The notes beneath the pieces were generated by a model. It did no database searches. It was not told the DNA's origin and saw only the letters and a list, made by a program, of their open reading frames with translations. From the NCBI RefSeq assembly GCF_900604355.1, contig NZ_UWOE01000001.1:2728001-2792000 (forward strand): a stretch of 64,000 bases of DNA, in the 5' to 3' direction. The position numbers were made by a program, and so were the translations under genes. This document shows positions 43,309 to 51,670 of the stretch, piece by piece (position 1 is the stretch's first letter; every line of letters starts with the position of its first letter). The DNA comes from Luxibacter massiliensis (lineage in GTDB: Bacteria; Bacillota; Clostridia; Lachnospirales; Lachnospiraceae).

Positions 43309-44232
43309 ATGGAATATTTAACAGTTACACAGGCGGCGGAAAAATGGGGTATCTCTACCCGTCGTGTTCGTTTGCTTTGTGCCAATGGTGAAATTGACGG
43401 AGTTATCCGCAAAGGAAAATTATATATGATACCTGCAGAAACAGAAAAACCGTTGGATAAACGAAAATTGCCTAACAAAAGAAAACGCGGCAGATTCGCA
43501 GATATACTAACTGAAATTGATATTAAAAAAGTTAAACTTGACGATATGCGTCCGCTTACTGCAGGCGAAACACAGCGTTTGCTTGATGAATTTATGGTTG
43601 ACTTCACCTATAATTCAAACGCTATCGAAGGCAACACGCTTACTTTGAAAGAGACCGCTATGGTGCTTGAAGGGATGACGATAGACCGCAAACCCTTGAA
43701 AGATCATCTTGAAGCTGTCGGACACCGTGACGCATTCCTTTACATTGAAGATATTGCACAAAACAAGACAAGGTTGAGAGATATGGAAATCAAGGCGATT
43801 CATTCGTTGGTACTAATGAATAGACCTGAAGATAAAGGAGTTTACCGCCGTATTCCTGTCACAATTGCAGGTGCATATACCGAACCGGTACAACCATTTC
43901 TCATTGAGCCGAAATTGACGGAGTTACTTGCCGAAAATGAAGAGCGTAAAAAGACAATACATCCGATTGAACGCATTGCCTGTTTTCACCTTGAATTTGA
44001 GGGAATACATCCTTTTATAGACGGTAACGGCAGAACAGGTCGATTGATTTTAAATCTTGAGCTTATTCGTAATGGCTATCCCGCAATCAATGTGAAGTTT
44101 ACTGACCGTAAACGCTATTATGATGCTTTTGATGCATTTTATCGTGACGGCAAAGCAGACGATATGGTGTTACTTGTTGCAGAGTATGTAAACGAACGCC
44201 TTGACCGATATTTAGAAATTGTGAAAGAGTAA
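43309..44232 (+). CDS. Fic-domain protein with N-terminal HTH and self-inhibitory motif
   Basis: 307 residues. N-terminal MerR/excisionase-like HTH (LTVTQAAEKWGISTRRVRLL, about 4-23, then DGVIRKGKLYMIP), a basic linker, and a complete Fic core HPFIDGNGRTGR (about 234-245) with catalytic His. The inhibitory-helix motif SNAIEG (103-108) lies N-terminal to the core, as in class II Fic proteins, where the Glu blocks ATP until relieved. Fic enzymes usually AMPylate proteins. It starts the defence operon (ATG 43309, AGGAGG 8 bases upstream). It could be a regulator, a toxin-like abortive effector, or both; this is inference from domains and position. Confidence 0.9.
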   Translation: MEYLTVTQAAEKWGISTRRVRLLCANGEIDGVIRKGKLYMIPAETEKPLDKRKLPNKRKRGRFADILTEIDIKKVKLDDMRPLTAGETQRLLDEFMVDFTYNSNAIEGNTLTLKETAMVLEGMTIDRKPLKDHLEAVGHRDAFLYIEDIAQNKTRLRDMEIKAIHSLVLMNRPEDKGVYRRIPVTIAGAYTEPVQPFLIEPKLTELLAENEERKKTIHPIERIACFHLEFEGIHPFIDGNGRTGRLILNLELIRNGYPAINVKFTDRKRYYDAFDAFYRDGKADDMVLLVAEYVNERLDRYLEIVKE

Positions 44233-44251
44233 AAGTATTAGGAGAAACAAA

Positions 44252-45883
44252 ATGAGTACAAATATATCAAAACAAAAGCGTGAGGACTTGCTGAATAAAA
44301 TCAAAGAAATCCGAGCCTTTATTTCTGCTGCACCGCAGGATGAGAATGCAGGTAATCTGCTTTCCTATCTTTCCGATTTGGAGAAAGAGGTAAACGGCAA
44401 GAAATACGGACTTGTATTTGAGGAGCACCGTGAGGAAATCGACGAAGTGCTGGATACCCATACCCCGGTACTGACGGAAGATAAAGACTTGTTCATTGAT
44501 AATGGTGGACAGATGAATTTTCTTATCGAGGGAGATAATCTTACTTCACTAAAGTTGCTTGAAAAGACACACAAGGGTAAAATTGACCTTATCTATATTG
44601 ATCCGCCGTACAATACGGGAGCAAAAGACTTTGTATATGATGATGCGTTTGTTGATACCACTGATGGTTTTAACCATAGTAAATGGCTGTCATTTATGAA
44701 ACAACGCCTCACGCTGTCGAAAAGGTTACTTGCACCCTATGGAACGATTTTTATGTCCATAGATGACAATGAATTTTCCCAGTTAAAACTATTGTGTGAT
44801 GAGGTCTTTGGCGAAAACAATTGTGTAGGCACAATCCTATGGAAAAAGAAAACGAACGGTAATAATATGGGGTGGCTTCCTCCTGTACACGATTACATAT
44901 TGTGCTACTCAAAAGAAATTGAAAAAATATATGACTTAGGCTTTGAAGTTTCAGAAGAAGATATTCTTAAAAATTATAGCAATCCCGACAATGATCCTCG
45001 TGGACCGTGGACAACTACAGACTTATCAGCAAATCATAAAGGACCGTATTTTCCTGTTACCAATCCAAAAACTGGAGATGTTCATTATCCTCCTGACGGA
45101 AGATATTGGGTGTTTAACGAGCAGGAAATACAGCGAAGGATAGCCGATGGAAGAATCATTTTTGGTAAAAGTGGAACCGCAAGACCGGTGCAACGAGTTT
45201 TTGCGAAAGATCGAAAATTTTCAAAACGCAAAGCGGAATCTTGGTGGGATAATCACGGAATGAATGCCGATGCAACACAAGAATTAAAAGATATTTTTGG
45301 TATCGCAAAAGTGTTTACACATCCCAAACCGACCCAACTCATCAAGGATATTGTGACGATGTCCTGTAGTAAAACTGCAACTATTCTCGACTTTTTTGCA
45401 GGCTCCGGTACTACAGGACACGCTGTGATGAAACTAAATGCCGAAGATGGCGGCAATCGTAAATTTATCCTTTGTACCAATAATGAAAATAATATTTGCC
45501 GTGATGTTACATATGAGCGTATCAAGCGTGTGATTGACAAAGATGGGTACACCGCAAGTCTTAAATATTATAAGGTTGACTATGTTCCCATTTCCGATCG
45601 TATGTATTACGAATATGCGGACGAGTTGTTAAAGCATATCCGTGAACTTGTTGAACTTGAAAACGGCGTGAATTTCACGGGTAATGCAGAAATTGCTATC
45701 GTGCTGACCGAAGAAGAACTTGATGATTTTATGACAAATATCGAAGCCTACGGCAAGTGCCACAAACTGTATATGGGGCACGATTTGCTGCCCGATGAGG
45801 AACAGGAACAGTCCCTTGCTGACCACGGTATCGAAATCAATATCATTCCCGACTACTATTATCGGGATTTACAGGAGGTGTAA
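44252..45883 (+). CDS. mod: Type III restriction-modification DNA methyltransferase (Mod)
   Basis: 543 residues. Adenine-N6 methyltransferase of the beta arrangement: catalytic DPPY (117-120, in IDLIYIDPPYNTG) precedes the SAM motif FFAGSGTTGHAV (about 381-392), with the target-recognition region between them (about 200-350). In type III systems Mod sets the recognition sequence and modifies one strand. AGGAGA precedes the ATG 19 bases after the Fic stop. No simple-sequence repeat tract that would make it phase-variable was seen. Confidence 0.93.
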   Translation: MSTNISKQKREDLLNKIKEIRAFISAAPQDENAGNLLSYLSDLEKEVNGKKYGLVFEEHREEIDEVLDTHTPVLTEDKDLFIDNGGQMNFLIEGDNLTSLKLLEKTHKGKIDLIYIDPPYNTGAKDFVYDDAFVDTTDGFNHSKWLSFMKQRLTLSKRLLAPYGTIFMSIDDNEFSQLKLLCDEVFGENNCVGTILWKKKTNGNNMGWLPPVHDYILCYSKEIEKIYDLGFEVSEEDILKNYSNPDNDPRGPWTTTDLSANHKGPYFPVTNPKTGDVHYPPDGRYWVFNEQEIQRRIADGRIIFGKSGTARPVQRVFAKDRKFSKRKAESWWDNHGMNADATQELKDIFGIAKVFTHPKPTQLIKDIVTMSCSKTATILDFFAGSGTTGHAVMKLNAEDGGNRKFILCTNNENNICRDVTYERIKRVIDKDGYTASLKYYKVDYVPISDRMYYEYADELLKHIRELVELENGVNFTGNAEIAIVLTEEELDDFMTNIEAYGKCHKLYMGHDLLPDEEQEQSLADHGIEINIIPDYYYRDLQEV

Positions 45884-45886
45884 GCG

Positions 45887-48073
45887 GTGCAACTGAAAAA
45901 CTTTCAATTATCGGCTGTAAAATCGCTTTTTGAGGCGATGGAAAAGCCTGCCCGTGACATTATTCTAAAAAGCCCTACGGGCAGCGGAAAGACAATTATT
46001 CTTACATATTTTATGCACCAGTATGTGCAATCCTACTGCCATACCGTGTTTGTATGGCTCACCCCCGGCAAGGGCAATTTGGAGGAGCAGAGCAAGGAAA
46101 AGATGGATAAGTATATTCACGCTGCTCAGACAAAGCTGCTCTCCGATGTAATGACGGGCGGCTTTGAAGAAAACGATAACTGTTTCATCAACTGGGAAAA
46201 GCTAACAAAAAAGGGCAACAACGCCCTGAAAGACAGCGAACGCACCAACTTCTTAGAGCATATTGAACACGCTCTGAACGCCGGTTTACATTTTATTGTT
46301 ATTGTGGACGAAAGCCATCAGAACAACACGGTGAAGGCGGATGAAATCATCCAGTATTTCCATACGGACAAAATCATTCGTTGCTCCGCTACGCCGAAAG
46401 GGATTAAAAAGGCGGAAATCATAGAAATTCCTGAAGCGGATGTTATTGCCGAGGGACTTATCAAGAAAATGCTTATAATTAATGAGGATTTTCCCCAGCA
46501 GGTAGAAATGGAGAATGCAACCAGCTATCTATTAAAACAGGCTTATGCTAAGCAGCGTGAAATCCATGCGGAGTTTCTTTTCAATGGGAAGGATATTAAT
46601 CCTTTGATCGTGGTGCAGATTCCAAACAAATCGGAGAAATTGCAGGACGATGTGGAACGCTGGTTTGAAACGCAGGGCGTAACCTATGAAAACGGTCAAC
46701 TTGCGGTGTGGCTTTCTGATATGCACGAAAACTTGGAGGGCATTGAAAAAATCAATGCTCCCTCTGTTGCTGTTATTATCAAGCAAGCTGTTGCCACGGG
46801 ATGGGACTGTCCGAGAGCCGCCATTTTGGTAAAGCTCCGTGACAATATGGATGAAACCTTTGAAATTCAGACCATCGGGCGCATTCGCCGTATGCCGGAG
46901 GCACACCACTACGGCAAAGATTTGCTGGATAGCTGTTATCTCTACACTTTCGATGAAAAATTCACCGCCGGTGTCAAGTTGAGTCTCGGCAAAGGGGCGT
47001 TAGAAGCAGCTACTCTGTTCCTTAAAAATGAGTATAAAGGCATCACCCTGACCTCCGAACAGAGAACAATGGTGACAGATCACCGCAATCCTAAAAAGGC
47101 TATGCTCTCTGTAGCAAAGTATTTTGAAGAAAAATTCAAGACTGGATCGAACAAGACGGAGAACAAGGCACGCTTGCAGGCGGCGGGTTTTGAATTTAGC
47201 GCTGATATTCTGCGTCACACCCTTTCGGGTGAAACTGCAACCTTGAATTTTGCTTCGGCAGATATGAATACGGTCATCATTACCGAAAGGCTAAATACCC
47301 ACGATCACGGTCATATGTACCATCAGAAGGTGGGTAAAATCGGTATGGAGATTGGAATGGAATACAGCTATATGAATACGATCATTCGTAAGTTATTTGA
47401 TCGCAATTTTACATATAGCCGTAAAATCCTCGCAATGGAGCCGAGAGAAGTCTATGCATTTGTTATCAACAACGCCGATCTGCTACGCCATACGGTGCGT
47501 GAGGCGATGGCGGCGGAACTTGAACAGCTTACTCTTAATATTAACCAAGTATCAAAGGTGTCGTTCCATATTCCGCAATCCTGCCTGTTTACCTACGACG
47601 GTACAGCAAAAACACAGTTTGAAATGAAGAAAAATGTATATCAGGGTTACCTTTCCTCTGCGGAAGTCCGATCATCTTCGGAACGCAAATTCGAGAAATT
47701 CTGCGAAAAGTGTGATGCCGTGGAATGGGTATATAAAAATGGTGATAAAGGCAATGAGTATTTGTCCATCGTATATGCGGATAATTCGGGCAAGCAAAAG
47801 AATTTTTATCCTGACTATATTATCAGTGTAAACGGTGAAATTTGGGTCGTGGAAACTAAGGGCGGCTTTGACCGTAGTGGCAATAGCCAAGATATTGACA
47901 TTTTCACGCCGAAAAAATTCGCCGTGCTGAAAGATTATTTGGAACGCTACAGCTTAAATGGTGGCATTGTCCGCTATGATGAAAAAAGTGAAGAACTGTG
48001 CATTTGTATGGACAGCTATTCCGAGGATATTAACAGCGATAGTTGGGTTGTGCTGAGTGATATTTTAAAGTGA
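45887..48073 (+). CDS. res: Type III restriction enzyme subunit (Res)
   Basis: 728 residues. SF2 helicase: Walker A SPTGSGKT (29-36), Walker B DESH (141-144), VATGWDCPRA and QTIGRIRRMPE (motif V/VI). The C-terminal PD-ExK nuclease reads YPDYII...WVVETKGG (about 640-657). Mod and Res together cut unmodified DNA with head-to-head sites. Starts at GTG 45887 with AGGAGGTG upstream, 3 bases after the Mod stop. Somewhat shorter than the EcoP1I/EcoP15I type of about 970 residues; all key motifs are present. Confidence 0.93.
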   Translation: MQLKNFQLSAVKSLFEAMEKPARDIILKSPTGSGKTIILTYFMHQYVQSYCHTVFVWLTPGKGNLEEQSKEKMDKYIHAAQTKLLSDVMTGGFEENDNCFINWEKLTKKGNNALKDSERTNFLEHIEHALNAGLHFIVIVDESHQNNTVKADEIIQYFHTDKIIRCSATPKGIKKAEIIEIPEADVIAEGLIKKMLIINEDFPQQVEMENATSYLLKQAYAKQREIHAEFLFNGKDINPLIVVQIPNKSEKLQDDVERWFETQGVTYENGQLAVWLSDMHENLEGIEKINAPSVAVIIKQAVATGWDCPRAAILVKLRDNMDETFEIQTIGRIRRMPEAHHYGKDLLDSCYLYTFDEKFTAGVKLSLGKGALEAATLFLKNEYKGITLTSEQRTMVTDHRNPKKAMLSVAKYFEEKFKTGSNKTENKARLQAAGFEFSADILRHTLSGETATLNFASADMNTVIITERLNTHDHGHMYHQKVGKIGMEIGMEYSYMNTIIRKLFDRNFTYSRKILAMEPREVYAFVINNADLLRHTVREAMAAELEQLTLNINQVSKVSFHIPQSCLFTYDGTAKTQFEMKKNVYQGYLSSAEVRSSSERKFEKFCEKCDAVEWVYKNGDKGNEYLSIVYADNSGKQKNFYPDYIISVNGEIWVVETKGGFDRSGNSQDIDIFTPKKFAVLKDYLERYSLNGGIVRYDEKSEELCICMDSYSEDINSDSWVVLSDILK

Positions 48074-48083
48074 GGTGAAAGTC

Positions 48084-48773
48084 TTGAAGATAACTGACCA
48101 TAGGGTGCTAACCAAGTTTACTCCTGCAAAAGTTCAATTTTTCAGAATAGATCCTGAAGATATTTCAGCAACATTATCAGATATTTTGCGCGCTCTTATG
48201 GACTTGTCTTGGCTCAGTAAATTCGATCAAGACTTTGAACAGAAAGCTTTTGCCTCCCGTGCAAAGAAAACTATTGATGATATTAAAGAAAAGTTTGACA
48301 AATGCATTGGTGACAATGTCAGCAAAGATGCTGGTGAGTATGTAGTATCTGAATTAGCCAGAGAAACTATGGTATCGAAATTGGACTATTTAGATATTCC
48401 TCTTGATGAACTTGTTGGTAAAAAGCGTTCTGGAAATCCTGGGTTTGATTTTCATTCACAGAATAAGATTACGGATACAGTTATTTTCGGTGAAGCGAAA
48501 TATATTGCCACTACAACAGCGTATTCATCGGCATTGCCACAAATCGTTGATTTTATTAAAGATGGAAAAGATGTTGAAGATCTTCCTGAATTAAAACCGT
48601 TCTGTACAATGTCAGCTTTGCAAAGGGCAGCCGATGGAAGAAAGGGGTTTTCTGCTGCGTTTTCAGCAAAAACTACCAATACAGATAGAATAATCGCTAA
48701 TATCACGAAGCGCCCGGACTTTCAATCATTACTTCAATATGAAGAACTCATTTTGGTGGCGGTGGACTTATGA
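48084..48773 (+). CDS. hamA: Hachiman defence protein HamA (DUF1837 nuclease)
   Basis: About 229 residues. DUF1837-type protein with PD-ExK-like residues: ELARETMV (Glu near 90), NPGFDFHS (Asp near 122) and IFGEAKY (E-x-K near 137-139), so a probable nuclease. In Hachiman, HamA is held by the HamB helicase and released to degrade DNA after phage damage is sensed. The start is uncertain: TTG 48084 has a GAGGTGA site 5 bases upstream; a GTG at 48075 sits within that site. It follows Res by about 10 bases and overlaps HamB by 4 bases. Confidence 0.87.
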   Translation: MKITDHRVLTKFTPAKVQFFRIDPEDISATLSDILRALMDLSWLSKFDQDFEQKAFASRAKKTIDDIKEKFDKCIGDNVSKDAGEYVVSELARETMVSKLDYLDIPLDELVGKKRSGNPGFDFHSQNKITDTVIFGEAKYIATTTAYSSALPQIVDFIKDGKDVEDLPELKPFCTMSALQRAADGRKGFSAAFSAKTTNTDRIIANITKRPDFQSLLQYEELILVAVDL

Positions 48774-51091
48774 ATACTGTCTTAGAAAAGGGCAATATCA
48801 TTGCCAAAATCCGAAAAGGGGAAGATTTGGAGCAGATTATCGACTATGTCAAATCTGAGATTTATCAAAATGGACCCAATAACTCGCTGGTTTTAGAAAT
48901 AGTATCATATTTTAAACTGTTCCAACCAGAATTTTTCAAAAAGGACGAGCAAGAAATCATTGCCACGATGGGGCTGTTTTTCAAACAGCCCAAAATTGAA
49001 AGCCTTACAGGCTCAGTCTTTGAGATGTATCACCAGCAACTCAAGGATGAATTTGGCAATGACTATACGCCAATGCAAGCAGATATTCTCAAGAAGATAC
49101 GAAATTTGCAGTATTTCAGCTTTTCAGCACCAACAAGTACGGGGAAATCATTTGTATTTCGACATCTTATTTCTGAATGTTCCAATGATGTGGTTGTCAT
49201 CGTCCCCTCAAGAGCACTCATTAACGAGTACTACGACCGATTGAACAATCTTGTGGATCGAAAAACTGTAAATGTCCTGACTTTTGTTGATAGGATTAAT
49301 ACAAAACACATTCACAGAAATATTTTCATACTGACACCTGAGCGTGCAAAAGAGCTGTTCAAAAATAAAGATTGGCTAAAAATTGATTTGATTCTGTTTG
49401 ATGAAGCACAACTAAGCGATGAGCACTCGGTGCGTGGTCTCTATTTTGATAGTATTGTGAGGCGAGCACTAAAGTATTTTCCTGATGCAAAATTTGTTTT
49501 TGCACATCCGTTTGTTGAAAATCCTGAAGCACAATTACAGAAGAACGGCATTGAAACCATTGATACAACGGCAACATATAGCAATTATGAATTAAAAAAT
49601 GTAGGACAGATTTTCTATACCCATGACACCACGAACCAAAAATTTTATCATTTCGGGAGTGATCCTGCAACGTTGGGAAAACGAAAATTGGAAGCAAACT
49701 TTGATCCCATAGAATCAGCACTAAAAAAGGGGGGTAGTGTACTGATCTATGTACCAAAGTCACACATTTATAGTAAGCAGATATATGGGCAATTTCAGAA
49801 GTATATTTCTATATGTCAACCAATTAATGATCCTACTGCAATAAAAATGATAGATGAGCTAAAGGAGTATATTGGTGCTTCAACAACTGATAAGTCGTTT
49901 TATAACTCTGATATGCTGGAAAAATTGAGATGTGGTATTGTTGTTCATCACGGTTCAATGCCATTGACAGCCCGTTTGATATTAGAGCATTTTACGCAGC
50001 AGGACTTCTGTAAAATCTGTTTTGCTACTTCTACACTGGAGCAGGGAATCAATATGCCATTCGATGTGGTTTATCTTGACCGCTTCGAGGAAAGTAAGGC
50101 ACTGTCTGTTAAAAATCTGATTGGTAGAGCCGGTCGCTCTACCAACAAACCTGTATTTGATTTTGGTAGCGTCATTTTACGACCAAATGCAATGAGTAGA
50201 TTCCGAAAAGTGTACCGCAAGAAAAATACTCTTTCGTCAAAATCTCGATTAGATACAACAGACGATAAAATTGATGAGAAATATGAGGAGTACAAAGAAG
50301 CAATCAAAACAGGGGAATTTTCTGACGAGTATAATCTTACAAATAAAGATCTTGAGAAATTAAAGTCAGATAGCGTTACTACGGTAGTCCCTACATTGTT
50401 AGATATGATGTTTACTGATGCAGGGTTTGTGTTGCCTAATGCAGTAGCAAAAGAGGTGTATGAGGACTTTCAGTGCTTATACAAGCAGTACTTAGGTCGA
50501 GAACTAACCGCAGCAGAAAAATTCGTTTTTGATTCTGCCATCAAAATAATGATATGGAAAGTGCACGGCAAAACATTTAGTAAGATTTGTCAAGAGAGAT
50601 ATGCTTATGTTTCCAATGTTACCCAACGGCGATTACTGTCACGAGCAGGTCAACAAGCTCGTGCTGATAGCCTGACAGTTCGATATATTGCAGGTTATAG
50701 TGATATCCCTGATAAAGAATTGCGTACTTTCCCCTTATTCCCTGCCGCAACAAAGGGTAAAGATGTCGATTACGACCGTATTGTTTATGATACATATGAT
50801 TTTCTCGATAAACTTATAGGGTTTAAGCTGAGCGATTTGTTCTATGCGATTTTCCATCAGTATTATCTTGCGTATCAAGACGATCGTGCTGAAAGATTAG
50901 CAAAGTACATCAAATATGGAACGGAAGACTCAACTGAAATATGGATGTTACGATATGGATTTTCTTTCGAAGAAATCGAATGGTTGAAGCCTTGTGTTGA
51001 AAGCATTGATCAAATGGAAATTAAATTTAACGAAAAAATTGAAAATCTCAGTGATGCTCAGAAAAGTAGTATTTCAAAATTTATTTTTTAA
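48770..51091 (+). CDS. hamB: Hachiman defence helicase HamB (DEAD/DEAH superfamily 2)
   Basis: 773 residues. SF2 helicase with Walker A SAPTSTGKS (119-127), Walker B DEAQ (211-214), VHHGSMPLTARLILEHF, FATSTLEQGINMPFD and NLIGRAGRS (motifs IV-VI), followed by a long C-terminal region of about 300 residues with no recognised domain. The DEAQ box, the Ski2-like helicase order and the overlapping DUF1837 gene identify it as HamB. It translates from an ATG overlapping the HamA stop (ATGA). It senses or translocates on DNA and controls HamA; that mechanism is family knowledge. Confidence 0.9.
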   Translation: MNTVLEKGNIIAKIRKGEDLEQIIDYVKSEIYQNGPNNSLVLEIVSYFKLFQPEFFKKDEQEIIATMGLFFKQPKIESLTGSVFEMYHQQLKDEFGNDYTPMQADILKKIRNLQYFSFSAPTSTGKSFVFRHLISECSNDVVVIVPSRALINEYYDRLNNLVDRKTVNVLTFVDRINTKHIHRNIFILTPERAKELFKNKDWLKIDLILFDEAQLSDEHSVRGLYFDSIVRRALKYFPDAKFVFAHPFVENPEAQLQKNGIETIDTTATYSNYELKNVGQIFYTHDTTNQKFYHFGSDPATLGKRKLEANFDPIESALKKGGSVLIYVPKSHIYSKQIYGQFQKYISICQPINDPTAIKMIDELKEYIGASTTDKSFYNSDMLEKLRCGIVVHHGSMPLTARLILEHFTQQDFCKICFATSTLEQGINMPFDVVYLDRFEESKALSVKNLIGRAGRSTNKPVFDFGSVILRPNAMSRFRKVYRKKNTLSSKSRLDTTDDKIDEKYEEYKEAIKTGEFSDEYNLTNKDLEKLKSDSVTTVVPTLLDMMFTDAGFVLPNAVAKEVYEDFQCLYKQYLGRELTAAEKFVFDSAIKIMIWKVHGKTFSKICQERYAYVSNVTQRRLLSRAGQQARADSLTVRYIAGYSDIPDKELRTFPLFPAATKGKDVDYDRIVYDTYDFLDKLIGFKLSDLFYAIFHQYYLAYQDDRAERLAKYIKYGTEDSTEIWMLRYGFSFEEIEWLKPCVESIDQMEIKFNEKIENLSDAQKSSISKFIF

Positions 51092-51134
51092 AATTATATA
51101 AGTTTTGAGAATATCTCACAATGTGTAATTGAAC

Positions 51135-51174
51135 TTAGAACGGCGGCAAGAATTTCTTCCTGCCGCCGTTCTAA
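51135..51174. terminator. Strong bidirectional terminator between hamB and tnpV
   Basis: 14-base arms TTAGAACGGCGGCA (51135-51148) / TGCCGCCGTTCTAA (51161-51174), between convergent genes, abutting the tnpV stop codon. Confidence 0.8.
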
Positions 51175-51175
51175 A

Positions 51176-51556
51176 TTAGTTGTAAATTATATCGTGATTC
51201 ACGATTTCTGTTGCTCTGCTTTGGATGTTATTCATTCGTGCAACCCACTCCATTTGATTATTCGCTTTTAGCTGCTCGGTCACACCCTCTCGCTCTGCCA
51301 TCTGCTTTACCAGCTGAAAAAGCATATCTTCAGCCTGCTTGTTAATGTCAGCAAGGTAACCATATAGCTTACCGTTTGTTAGTAGATTGGTGTAGAACAC
51401 CTTTCTGTGCTGCTTGATGTGCCGTAGGTGTCGTTGTCCCCATATACCGATAGCATTTGTTTCATTTTCATTTGGTAGGACAAGGTTGGGTAAATAATAA
51501 TCGCCTTGTAGAGTGTAACTGATACCTGTTTTTTCATCAATGTAATGCTGTTTCAT
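51176..51556 (-). CDS. tnpV: TnpV-like transposon protein
   Basis: 126 residues. MKQHYIDEKTGISYTLQGDYYLPNL, GIWGQRHLRHIKQHRKVFYTNLL and LTNGKLYGYLADINKQAEDML match the TnpV family found in Tn4451-type clostridial mobilizable elements. Role unknown; not needed for catalysis by the recombinase in known elements. It marks the right end of the element, opposite in direction to the defence operon. GGAGG precedes the ATG. Confidence 0.88.
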   Translation of the reverse strand: MKQHYIDEKTGISYTLQGDYYLPNLVLPNENETNAIGIWGQRHLRHIKQHRKVFYTNLLTNGKLYGYLADINKQAEDMLFQLVKQMAEREGVTEQLKANNQMEWVARMNNIQSRATEIVNHDIIYN

Positions 51557-51612
51557 TTTTGTAATCCTCCAATATGATTGATTTTCCTACAATCCAATCA
51601 TTCTGACTAATT

Positions 51613-51655
51613 ACAAAAGCAAAGGGAGACAACTTCCTTACGAAGTGTCTCCCTT
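51613..51655 (-). terminator. Terminator of the ROK regulator at the right flank of the element
   Basis: Arms AAGGGAGAC (51622-51630) / GTCTCCCTT (51647-51655), followed on the minus strand by TTTGCTTTTG. The loop contains CTTCCTTACGAAG, the inverted counterpart of the left-flank hairpin at 38787-38828. Confidence 0.7.
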
Positions 51656-51670
51656 ATGGGCATCTCTTCT

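Larger units (their letters stand above)
38830..51620. mobile_element. Integrative mobilizable element carrying a defence operon (borders approximate)
   Basis: Contains a large serine recombinase, relaxase, MobC, a candidate oriT and tnpV, but no type IV secretion genes. It should therefore be mobilised by a helper rather than self-transfer. Cargo is Fic, type III restriction-modification and Hachiman. Base composition and wording of the coding sequence differ from the neighbours. The left border is placed after the host terminator at 38720-38765 and the right border before the ROK gene. No unambiguous direct repeat of the attachment site could be read, so the ends may be off by up to about 100 bases. 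Confidence 0.8.

Noticed and set aside
43309..51091. Abi-type or Dnd/BREX reading of the defence operon
   Set aside because: No Dnd, Brx or Pgl signature genes; the methyltransferase and helicase motifs fit type III Mod/Res, and the DUF1837-helicase pair fits Hachiman.
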